Source of the DNA: CAYRHS01 sp964424125
GTDB lineage: Bacteria > Actinomycetota > Acidimicrobiia > IMCC26256 > JAOSJL01
Direction: 5' to 3'
DNA: 6,242 bases
NCBI GenBank assembly: GCA_964424125.1
Contig: CAYRHS010000174.1
Coordinates: 1-6,242, forward strand
This document shows positions 1 through 5,832 of the stretch, one piece after another (the first letter of the stretch is position 1; each line of letters starts with the position of its first letter). The notes under the pieces are model-generated. The model had not been told where the DNA came from. It made no database searches and saw only the letters and a program-made list of their open reading frames with translations. Both the position numbers and the translations under genes were made by a program.

Positions 1-222
1 GCCGATGTCTACGACGTCGACGCGACCATTCGCGGCGGCGGTGTGAGCGGTCAGGCGGACGCGCTGCGGCTCGGGATCGCGCGGGCACTCGCCTCGCTGG
101 ACGGAGACACGCGTCCCGTGCTCAAGAAGGCCGGCATGCTGACCCGCGACGCCCGCGAGAAGGAGCGTCGCAAGTACGGGCTCAAGAAGGCCCGTAAGGC
201 CCCGCAGTACAGCAAGCGCTGA
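1..222 (+). CDS. rpsI: 30S ribosomal protein uS9 (S9), C-terminal part; 5' end outside the window
   Basis: This is the last 73 codons of small-subunit ribosomal protein S9, open at the left window edge and ending in TGA at 220-222. The visible part carries the family's hallmarks: a glycine-rich GGGVSGQADALRLGIARAL stretch (visible residues 12-30), the LKKAGMLTRDAREKERRKYG block (41-60), and a very basic tail ending in QYSKR. In this family the C-terminal Lys-Arg tail reaches into the ribosomal P site and contacts tRNA; here the terminal SKR is intact. In bacteria rpsI normally follows rplM, so rplM is expected just left of the window. Only 27 bp separate its stop from glmM and no T-tract terminator is seen, so read-through into glmM is plausible. 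The identification is secure; only the N-terminus is missing, because of the window boundary. Confidence 0.97.
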   Translation, partial: ADVYDVDATIRGGGVSGQADALRLGIARALASLDGDTRPVLKKAGMLTRDAREKERRKYGLKKARKAPQYSKR

Positions 223-236
223 TCCGCACGCGCGGA
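223..236 (+). other. Small GC hairpin in the rpsI-glmM gap, overlapping the glmM ribosome-binding region
   Basis: TCCGC (223-227) and GCGGA (232-236) form a perfect 5-bp stem with a 4-base loop, starting immediately after the rpsI stop codon. No T-run follows, so it does not look like an intrinsic terminator. The 3' arm includes the first bases of GGACGAG (234-240), the only Shine-Dalgarno-like sequence before the glmM start, so folding could slightly mask that site. A stem this short can arise by chance in GC-rich DNA, hence the low confidence in any function. Confidence 0.25.
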
Positions 237-249
237 CGAGCCGGTCTCG

Positions 250-1593
250 ATGCTGCGGTTCGGAACCGACGGTGTTCGTGGCGTCGCCAACCGCGACCTG
301 ACTCCCGAGCTGGTGCTGGCGCTCGGGCGCGCCACGGCTCGCGCGTTCGGGTCCGACCGACCCCTGCTCATCGCACGGGACACGCGCCGTTCGGGTCCGA
401 TGCTCGAGGCCGCACTTGCTGCGGGCGTCTGCGCCGAAGGCGCCGGGGTTCGCTCGTGCGGCGTGCTGCCCACGCCGGGCGTCGCGCACTTGAGCAACCT
501 GCTCGAGGTTCCGGCGGCGATGATCTCCGCCAGCCACAACCCCTTCCCCGACAACGGCATCAAGCTGTTCGCAGCCGGCGGTCGGAAGCTGAGTTCCGAC
601 GTCGAGGCGCGCATCGAGAGCGAGCTCGTCACCGTGCTCGGGCGAGCGGTGCCTGCCGACGACCCGACCGGGGAGGCCGTGGGGCCACTCACGCAGGTCG
701 CGACGGCGGTGGACCGGTACGTGGACCATCTCGTCGACGCGATCGGGGGCCGGTCGTTCGGTGGCCGCCGCGTGGTGCTCGACTGCGCGAACGGCGCCGC
801 CGCCGAGTCCGCGCCGAAGGCGTTCGAGCGTCTGGGCGCGGACGTCGTTGCGGTCGGTGTCGAGCCCGACGGTACGAACATCAACGAAGGCTGCGGATCG
901 ACGCATCCGGCGGCGCTGCAAGCGGCCGTCGAGCAGTACGGAGCGGACATCGGCTTCGCGTTCGACGGTGACGCCGATCGGTGTCTCGCGGTCGACGAGA
1001 CCGGCGCGATCGTCGACGGAGACCACGTGCTCGCGGTCATGGCGCTGGACCGCCGACGCGCCGGTCGGCTCCCCGGCGACGCCGTAGTCACCACGGTCAT
1101 GGCCAACCTCGGACTCCGCCAACTGCTCGCCGAGCACGGCATCACCGCGATCGAGACCCCCGTCGGCGACCGGCACGTGCTCGAGGCCATGGAAGAGTGG
1201 GGGCTCGCGCTCGGTGGGGAGCAGTCGGGGCACGTGATCTTCGCCGACCACGCGACCACCGGGGACGGAACACTCACCGCGATCCTCCTCCTCGACGCCG
1301 CGTGCCGTTCCGGTGAACGTCTGCACGATCTCGCGTCCGTCCTCGAGAAGCTGCCGCAGGTGTTGCGCAACGTCCCGATGGAGTCGCCCGAAGCGCTCGA
1401 GGGGCGGAGGGAGTTCTGGGAGGCGGTCCGCGACGCGGAGGCCGAGTTGGGCGCCGAGGGCCGCGTGCTCGTCCGGCCTTCCGGTACCGAGCCCCTCGTG
1501 CGGATCATGGTCGAGGCTGCCAGCGAGCTGCAGGCCACCGCACTGGCAGAGCGCCTGGTGGAGGTGACGCACCGGCTCGGGGCCGGCCAGTGA
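250..1593 (+). CDS. glmM: Phosphoglucosamine mutase GlmM
   Basis: A 447-residue cytoplasmic enzyme that interconverts glucosamine-6-phosphate and glucosamine-1-phosphate, the second step towards UDP-GlcNAc. It belongs to the alpha-D-phosphohexomutase superfamily and has full length for GlmM (about 445-450 residues). All four domain signatures are present: N-terminal FGTDGVRG (residues 4-11); the phosphoserine loop ISASHNPFPDNGIK (92-105) with catalytic Ser95; the metal-binding loop DGDADR (239-244) with Asp239, Asp241 and Asp243; the sugar-recognition loop GGEQSGH (322-328), typical of GlmM rather than of phosphomannomutases; and the phosphate-binding loop RPSGTEPLVRI (409-419). The ATG at 250 puts FGTDGVRG where the family has it; GGACGAG (234-240) lies 9 bases upstream as a weak ribosome-binding site. 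It follows rpsI by 27 bp and is followed by its pathway partner glmS after 24 bp. In this family the active serine must be phosphorylated for activity. No key residue is missing. Confidence 0.98.
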   Translation: MLRFGTDGVRGVANRDLTPELVLALGRATARAFGSDRPLLIARDTRRSGPMLEAALAAGVCAEGAGVRSCGVLPTPGVAHLSNLLEVPAAMISASHNPFPDNGIKLFAAGGRKLSSDVEARIESELVTVLGRAVPADDPTGEAVGPLTQVATAVDRYVDHLVDAIGGRSFGGRRVVLDCANGAAAESAPKAFERLGADVVAVGVEPDGTNINEGCGSTHPAALQAAVEQYGADIGFAFDGDADRCLAVDETGAIVDGDHVLAVMALDRRRAGRLPGDAVVTTVMANLGLRQLLAEHGITAIETPVGDRHVLEAMEEWGLALGGEQSGHVIFADHATTGDGTLTAILLLDAACRSGERLHDLASVLEKLPQVLRNVPMESPEALEGRREFWEAVRDAEAELGAEGRVLVRPSGTEPLVRIMVEAASELQATALAERLVEVTHRLGAGQ

Positions 1594-1604
1594 GGCGCGC
1601 ACCG

Positions 1605-1610
1605 TAGACT
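1605..1610 (+). promoter_or_regulatory. Probable -10 element (TAGACT) for a leaderless glmS transcript
   Basis: TAGACT fits the actinobacterial -10 consensus TANNNT. It lies in the 24-bp glmM-glmS gap and is followed by exactly seven bases (1611-1617) before the glmS GTG at 1618, so transcription would be expected to start on or within a base of the start codon. This spacing is the known arrangement for leaderless mRNAs in actinobacteria. No TTGACN-like -35 is visible at the usual distance (about 1581-1587 reads as GGCCGGC), which is common for such promoters. AT-rich hexamers are scarce in this GC-rich sequence, which makes the exact placement more notable. A competing reading is that GGAG at 1611-1614 acts as a Shine-Dalgarno site, but its 3-base spacing to the start is too short to be good. 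Confidence 0.55.
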
Positions 1611-1617
1611 GGAGCGT

Positions 1618-3462
1618 GTGTGCGGGATCGTCGGGTACACAGGCGGTCGCCCGGCGTTGCCCATCCTCCTCGACGGCCTCGCCGGCCTCGAGTACCGCGG
1701 CTACGACTCGGCCGGCATCGCGCTCCAGGTGCCGGGCGACGGCCTCTGGGTCCGCCGGCGAGCGGGGAAGCTGGCCGAGCTGGCCGCGGCCGTCGGCGAC
1801 GCCCCCGCCGACGCCACCACCGGGATCGGCCACACGCGCTGGGCCACCCACGGCCGCCCGTCGGAGCAGAACGCCCATCCCCAGCTCGACGGCTCGAACG
1901 AGGTGGCGATCGTCCACAACGGCATCGTCGAGAACTACCTGGAGCTGCGCGATCAGCTCGCGGGTGAGGGCCACGAGTTCCGCTCCGAGACCGACACCGA
2001 GGTGCTCGCGCATCTCGTCGCCTCCCGTCTCGCGGAGGGCGCGCCGCTGGCCGACGCGGTGAGATCGCTGCTGGGCGAGGTCGAAGGGAGCTTCGCCGTG
2101 GCCGTCGTCCACGCGGACGACCCCGGCCTCGTCGTCGCCGCGCGCCGGGTCTCGCCGCTCGTCGCGGGGGTCACGAGAGGGGACGACCCGGCGGCGTTCC
2201 TCGCCTCCGACATCCCCGCGCTCCTCCCGCATACTCGTTCGATGTTCGTCGTGGAGGACGATCAGCTCGTCGAGCTCCGCCCCGGCGAAGTCCGGGTCAC
2301 CGACCTCGAGGGTCGGGAGGTCGATCCCGAACCGCGGACGATCACCTGGGACGTCGAGCGGGCCGAGAAGGGTGGCTACGACGACTTCATGCGCAAGGAG
2401 ATCCACGAGCAGCCTGCCGCCGTACGCGACACGCTGCGCGGGCGGACGTCTCCCGAGGGGCGCCTCATGCTCGACGAGCTTCGCCTCTCCGAGGACGAGC
2501 TCCGAGTCGTCGACAAGGTGTTCCTCGTGGGCTGCGGTACCAGCTTCCACGCCGCGATGGTCGCCAAGTACGCCATCGAGCACTGGACCCGGCTGCCGTG
2601 CGAGATCGACATCGCGTCGGAGTTCCGCTACCGGGACCCGGTCGTCGACGCCCACACGCTCGTGATCGCCGTCAGCCAGTCCGGTGAGACGGCCGACACG
2701 ATCGAGGCGATGAAGTACGCCAAACGCTGGGGCGCGCGGGTCATCGCGATCAGCAACGTGGTCGACTCGAGCATGGCGAGGCTGGCCGACGCCGTGCTTT
2801 ACACGCACGCCGGTCCCGAGATCGGCGTTGCCGCGACCAAGACGCACCTGGCCCAGGTGGTGGCATTGGAGCTGCTCGCGCTCTACCTCGCCGGGATCCG
2901 GGGTACCCGCTACCTGAGCGAGGCGCGGGAGCTCCTCGACGAGCTCGCGCGGATACCGGACCGGATCGAGGTCGTGCTCGAGCGGGACGACGACATCCGG
3001 CCCGTGGCCGAGGAGCTGGCGGAGATCCGGGACTTCTTCTTCCTGGGTCGCGGCGTCGGCTATCCGGTTGCGCTCGAGGGCGCGCTGAAGTTGAAGGAGA
3101 TCAGCTACGCGCGCGCCGAGGGATACCCGGGCGGCGAGATGAAGCACGGCCCGATCGCGCTCATCGAGCCCGGAACCGTCGTCGTCGGCGTCGCGACGCA
3201 CTCCGACGTGTACACGAAGCTTCTCTCGAACATCCAGGAGATGCGCGCTCGCGGCGCCACGGTCGTGCTCGTGGCGAACGACGGCGACGAGACCGCGGCG
3301 GGGCTCGCCGACCGGGTGCTCTGGGTCCCGAGGACCATGGAGCTGTTCTCGCCCGCGGTCGACGTCGTGGCACTCCAGCTCTTCGCCTACTGGCTCGCCA
3401 AGGCGCGAGGCCGCGACGTGGACAAGCCCCGCAACCTCGCGAAGACCGTGACGGTGGAGTGA
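1618..3462 (+). CDS. glmS: Glutamine--fructose-6-phosphate aminotransferase (isomerizing) GlmS
   Basis: A 614-residue enzyme that makes glucosamine-6-phosphate from fructose-6-phosphate and glutamine, the committed step of amino-sugar synthesis. The GTG at 1618 is fixed by the next codon: Cys2 is the N-terminal nucleophile of the glutaminase after Met removal. The glutaminase domain (about 2-240) has CGIVGY, YRGYDSAG (26-33), GHTRWATHG (71-79), NAHPQ (85-89), VHNGIVENY (99-107) and SETDTE (123-128). Two SIS domains follow. The first has GCGTS (305-309) and SQSGET (353-358) for sugar-phosphate binding. The second has the catalytic EGALKLKEISY stretch (487-497, with Lys491 and Glu494) and EMKHGPIAL (507-515, with His510). 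The C-terminal DVDKPRNLAKTVTVE (600-614) is the conserved tail carrying the lysine that forms the fructose-6-phosphate Schiff base. Length and motifs are complete. It follows glmM, the next enzyme in the pathway, and its stop overlaps acpS. It probably has its own promoter at 1605-1610. No glmS ribozyme fits in the 24-bp gap. Confidence 0.99.
   Translation: MCGIVGYTGGRPALPILLDGLAGLEYRGYDSAGIALQVPGDGLWVRRRAGKLAELAAAVGDAPADATTGIGHTRWATHGRPSEQNAHPQLDGSNEVAIVHNGIVENYLELRDQLAGEGHEFRSETDTEVLAHLVASRLAEGAPLADAVRSLLGEVEGSFAVAVVHADDPGLVVAARRVSPLVAGVTRGDDPAAFLASDIPALLPHTRSMFVVEDDQLVELRPGEVRVTDLEGREVDPEPRTITWDVERAEKGGYDDFMRKEIHEQPAAVRDTLRGRTSPEGRLMLDELRLSEDELRVVDKVFLVGCGTSFHAAMVAKYAIEHWTRLPCEIDIASEFRYRDPVVDAHTLVIAVSQSGETADTIEAMKYAKRWGARVIAISNVVDSSMARLADAVLYTHAGPEIGVAATKTHLAQVVALELLALYLAGIRGTRYLSEARELLDELARIPDRIEVVLERDDDIRPVAEELAEIRDFFFLGRGVGYPVALEGALKLKEISYARAEGYPGGEMKHGPIALIEPGTVVVGVATHSDVYTKLLSNIQEMRARGATVVLVANDGDETAAGLADRVLWVPRTMELFSPAVDVVALQLFAYWLAKARGRDVDKPRNLAKTVTVE
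3456..3459 (+). promoter_or_regulatory. Possible Shine-Dalgarno (GGAG) bearing on the acpS start choice
   Basis: GGAG sits in the last codons of glmS. It is 8 bases upstream of a GTG at 3468, a normal spacing, whereas the GTG at 3459 that overlaps the glmS stop has no Shine-Dalgarno site before it. If this site is used, AcpS starts three codons later (150 residues) than the maximal frame. GGAG is short and could be there only for the Val-Glu codons of the GlmS tail. Confidence 0.35.
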
Positions 3463-3920
3463 GCTCCGTGCCGCCGAGCCTGTCCGCTGGGTCCGAGGTT
3501 CTCGCCGAGCAGGTGGCGAGGGACGTGCGCACCGCGCTCGCGGGCGTGCCGATCGTCGGCGTCGGCGTGGACGCGGTCGACCTCGAACGGATGCGGCGCG
3601 TACTCGCGCGCCGGCCACGTCTGGAGGAGCGCTGCTTCAGCCCCGCCGAGCGTGCGCATGCTCATCGGGGGCCCGATCCGGCTCCCAGCCTCGCGGCGCG
3701 ATTCGCGGCCAAGGAGGCGGTGATGAAGGCGCTGGGCGTCGGATTGTGGCGTTTCGGGCTGCGCGACGTCGAGGTGGTCCGCCACTCGAGCGGCGCGCCG
3801 GCGTTGGCGATCTCGGGCCGCGCGGCCGCCCTCGCCGCCGAACGGGACGTCTCGGCGTGGCGGTGCTCGCTCACCCACTCGGACGCCACGGCCGTCGCCG
3901 TGGCGCTCGCGCTCGCCTAG
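3459..3920 (+). CDS. acpS: Holo-[acyl-carrier-protein] synthase AcpS
   Basis: A group I phosphopantetheinyl transferase. It moves the 4'-phosphopantetheine arm of coenzyme A onto apo-acyl carrier protein, activating it for fatty-acid synthesis in the cytoplasm. From the GTG at 3459 it is 153 residues. Motifs: IVGVGVDAVDLERM (32-45) with Mg-binding Asp38; CFSPAER (59-65), matching the family's FT..E segment; RFAAKEAVMKALGVG (81-95) with metal-binding Glu86; and SLTHSDATAVAV (137-148), the usual C-terminal strand. The family is normally 120-130 residues and opens right at the IVGVG motif, so this frame carries about 30 extra N-terminal residues. Candidate starts are GTG 3459 (GTGA overlap with the glmS stop), GTG 3468 (GGAG 8 bases upstream) and GTG 3546 (124 residues, family length, but no visible ribosome-binding site). 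I kept 3459 because two later junctions have the same 4-bp overlap. Function is firm, the start is not. Confidence 0.95.
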   Translation: MSSVPPSLSAGSEVLAEQVARDVRTALAGVPIVGVGVDAVDLERMRRVLARRPRLEERCFSPAERAHAHRGPDPAPSLAARFAAKEAVMKALGVGLWRFGLRDVEVVRHSSGAPALAISGRAAALAAERDVSAWRCSLTHSDATAVAVALALA

Positions 3921-3924
3921 GAGG
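3919..3924 (+). promoter_or_regulatory. Strong Shine-Dalgarno (AGGAGG) for nnr, overlapping the acpS stop
   Basis: AGGAGG is the full anti-16S complement and the best ribosome-binding site in the window. Its first two bases are the last two of the acpS TAG stop. It lies 4 bases before the GTG at 3929 and 16 bases before the next in-frame GTG at 3941, so it favours 3929 as the nnr start and rules out the long upstream extension of the frame, which would run through acpS. Confidence 0.7.
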
Positions 3925-3928
3925 CGTC

Positions 3929-5362
3929 GTGCTCCCGGTCGTGACCCCCCGAGAGATGGGCGCCGCCGACCGCGCCACCATCGAGGCCGGCACCCCCCAG
4001 GCGGTGCTCATGGAGCGGGCGGGCCGCGCGGTCGCGCGCAGTGCGCGTCGAGCTTTGGGGGGGACATACGGCCGGCGGATCCTCGTCGTGTGTGGCAAGG
4101 GAAACAATGGCCGGGACGGCCTCGTCGCAGCCGCGGCGCTCCGCCACTGGGGGGTGGGTGTCACGGTCGTCGAGCTCGGCGACGGCTTCGACCGCCGCGA
4201 GCTCGTGCAGGCGTGTGCGCGGGCCGACCTCGTGATCGACGCCATGTTCGGCACCGGCTTCCGGGGCGCGCTCGAGGGCGACGCCGCGTTCGTCGTCGAG
4301 TGCCTCGGCGACAGCCCGCCGGTGGTGGCGGTCGACATCCCGTCCGGGGTCGACGGAACGACCGGAGCCGTCGGCGGGCCTGCCGTCGTCGCGCAGACCA
4401 CGGTCGCGTTCGCGGCTCGCAAGCCCGGTCTGCTCCTCGAGCCCGGTGCCTCGCATGCAGGCGCGGTCGAGGTGGTCGACATCGGCGTCGACGTCGGCCG
4501 GCCCGAGATGGGCATGACCGAGATGGCCGACGTCACCGAGTGGATGCCCGCTCCGGCTCCTGACACCAACAAGTGGCAGAGCGGCCTCTACGTGGTGGCC
4601 GGTTCGGGCGGCATGACCGGGGCCCCCACGTTCGTCAGCCATGCCGCCATGCGTGCGGGCGCAGGGATGATCTGGTTGGGCGTGCCCGGGCAGGACGCAG
4701 CCCGGCGCGCCTCGGGCAGCGAGGTCATCACGAAGGGGCTTCCGGCCACCGGCGCGGGCGGGCTGGCCGAGGAAGCGGCCGCCGAGGTGCTCGGGTCGCT
4801 GGACCGCTTCCGGGCGCTCGCGCTCGGGCCGGGGCTGGGTCGGGAGGACCCGACCGCGGCTGCCATCCGCCGGCTCGTCGACGAGGCGCCCGTGCCCCTG
4901 GTCCTCGACGCCGACGGTCTCAACGCCCTCGCGGGTGACGCCGGGCGCCTTGGCTCCCGTGCCGCTCCCACCGTCGTCACGCCGCACGACGGCGAATACG
5001 CCCGCCTGACCGGGCGACCGGTCGGCGACGATCGCGTCGCCGCCGTCCGGGCGCTGGCGGAGGAGACCGGCGCTGTCGCCCTGCTCAAGGGACCGGCGAC
5101 GCTCGTCGCCGATCCGGGCGGCCGGGTGGCGGTGAACCCGACCGGTGGGCCGTGGCTCGCGACCGCCGGGACGGGCGATGTCCTCACCGGGATCATCGGC
5201 GGGTTCCTCGCCCGGGGCATGGAACCGTTCCACGCCGCGGCCGCCGGCGCCTTCGTCCACGGGTGCACCGCCGACGTTGCGGGTCACACGGGATTGGTCG
5301 CGGGTGACCTCGTCGAGGCGCTGCCGCATACGCTGGCCGAGATCCCCGGCTGGGAGGCATGA
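3929..5362 (+). CDS. nnr: Bifunctional NAD(P)H-hydrate repair enzyme (epimerase NnrE + ADP/ATP-dependent dehydratase NnrD)
   Basis: A 477-residue fused enzyme of NAD(P)H repair. The N-terminal YjeF_N domain (about 1-205) epimerises R- and S-NAD(P)HX. The C-terminal ribokinase-like YjeF_C domain (about 210-477) dehydrates S-NAD(P)HX back to NAD(P)H using ADP or ATP. The epimerase part shows GKGNNGRDG (56-64), IDAMFGTGF (103-111) with conserved Asp104, and AVDIPSGVDG (134-143). The dehydratase part opens with NKWQSGLYVVAGSGGMTGA (214-232), then has ALGPGLG (298-304), LVLDADGLNAL (324-334), TPHDGEYARLTG (351-362), LKGPATLV (386-393) and AGTGDVLTGIIGG (413-425) with catalytic Asp417. Length matches the bacterial fusion. 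The start at 3929 is set by AGGAGG (3919-3924) and by the N-terminal VVTPREMGAADR typical of the family; the open frame continues further upstream but only as a shadow of acpS. Oddities: Arg62 where the family usually has a small residue in GNNGGDG, and a run of seven Gs at 4057-4063. Its stop overlaps the next gene by ATGA. Confidence 0.96.
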   Translation: MLPVVTPREMGAADRATIEAGTPQAVLMERAGRAVARSARRALGGTYGRRILVVCGKGNNGRDGLVAAAALRHWGVGVTVVELGDGFDRRELVQACARADLVIDAMFGTGFRGALEGDAAFVVECLGDSPPVVAVDIPSGVDGTTGAVGGPAVVAQTTVAFAARKPGLLLEPGASHAGAVEVVDIGVDVGRPEMGMTEMADVTEWMPAPAPDTNKWQSGLYVVAGSGGMTGAPTFVSHAAMRAGAGMIWLGVPGQDAARRASGSEVITKGLPATGAGGLAEEAAAEVLGSLDRFRALALGPGLGREDPTAAAIRRLVDEAPVPLVLDADGLNALAGDAGRLGSRAAPTVVTPHDGEYARLTGRPVGDDRVAAVRALAEETGAVALLKGPATLVADPGGRVAVNPTGGPWLATAGTGDVLTGIIGGFLARGMEPFHAAAAGAFVHGCTADVAGHTGLVAGDLVEALPHTLAEIPGWEA

Positions 5363-5832
5363 CGAGGATGGCCGATTCGACCCGAGTGCGCGACGTGATG
5401 ACGGCCGACGTGATCACGCTGCGGCCCGACCAGACCGTCGCCGAGGCCGCCGACGTGCTCAGCGACCACGCGATCGGCGCGGCGCCAGTCGTCGATGGCG
5501 AGCGCGTCGTCGGGCTGTTGAACGACGACGACCTGATCGTCTCCGAGGCTCGTCTCCACCTCCCGACGACGTTCAACCTCCTCGGGGCCCAGATCGTCCT
5601 TCCGGGCTCGCAGCACCGGTTCGAGGAGGAGCTCGAGAAGGCGGTGGGCGCCACCGTGGCCGACGTCATGGACGACGAGTTCGCCCCCGTGGGTCCCGAT
5701 GACGCGCTCGAGCGCGTCGCCACGCTCATGCACGACCGAAACGTCACGCACGTTCCGGTCCTCGACGGGGACCGGCTCGTGGGCATCGTTGCCCGCGGCG
5801 ATCTGGTCCGTCATCTGTCGCGCACGACATGA
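5359..5832 (+). CDS. Two-CBS-domain protein of unknown role
   Basis: A 157-residue soluble protein consisting of a CBS pair: CBS1 at about 11-62 (VRDVMTADVITLRPDQTVAEA at its start, IGAAPVVDGERVVGLLNDDDL at its end) and CBS2 at about 101-155 (VADVMDDEFAPVGPDDALERV, then VTHVPVLDGDRLVGIVARGDL). CBS pairs usually bind adenine nucleotides and act as regulatory modules. Here there is no attached enzyme or DNA-binding domain and no membrane segment. Between the repeats is an extra segment (about 63-100) with a LHLPTTFNLLGAQIVLPGSQ-like start and an acidic FEEELEKAVG helix; stand-alone CBS proteins with a similar insert exist in other bacteria as far as I recall. The ribose-binding T/S-x-x-D signature reads NDDD (55-58) in CBS1 and ARGD (145-148) in CBS2, so the hydroxyl residue is lost in both. 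The ATG at 5359 overlaps the nnr stop; an ATG at 5368 has GGGAGG (5352-5357) 10 bases upstream and could be the true start (154 residues). Its stop overlaps alr. Partner and ligand cannot be told from the sequence. Confidence 0.93.
   Translation: MTRMADSTRVRDVMTADVITLRPDQTVAEAADVLSDHAIGAAPVVDGERVVGLLNDDDLIVSEARLHLPTTFNLLGAQIVLPGSQHRFEEELEKAVGATVADVMDDEFAPVGPDDALERVATLMHDRNVTHVPVLDGDRLVGIVARGDLVRHLSRTT

Noticed and set aside
121..192. Repeated 12-mer CTCAAGAAGGCC at 121-132 and 181-192
   Set aside because: Both copies encode LKKA within the conserved basic tail of uS9; this is protein-level repetition, not a DNA repeat element.
1581..1588. GGCCGGCC palindrome at the end of glmM, just upstream of the glmS -10
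   Set aside because: It is a loopless palindrome in coding sequence (codons of the Gly-Ala-Gly end) and such strings are expected by chance at this GC content; no second copy or operator pattern was seen nearby.
1594..1617. glmS ribozyme/riboswitch upstream of glmS
   Set aside because: The gap is only 24 bases, far too short for the ribozyme, and no matching core is visible in the end of glmM.
51..1664. Long open frame on the - strand (537 codons) opposite glmM
   Set aside because: It is antisense to a gene with full motif support. Its product is low-complexity Ser/Ala/Arg-rich with no recognisable domain, as expected when stop codons are rare in GC-rich DNA.
3746..3928. Upstream extension of the nnr frame to an ATG at 3746
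   Set aside because: The extension overlaps the acpS coding region in another frame, encodes an Arg/Gly-rich stretch unlike any YjeF domain, and the AGGAGG at 3919-3924 points to the GTG at 3929.
3917..5329. Long open frame on the - strand (470 codons) opposite nnr
   Set aside because: It is antisense to the well-supported nnr gene, rich in Arg/Gly/Asp/His, with no motif and no promoter or ribosome-binding context; a GC-driven shadow.
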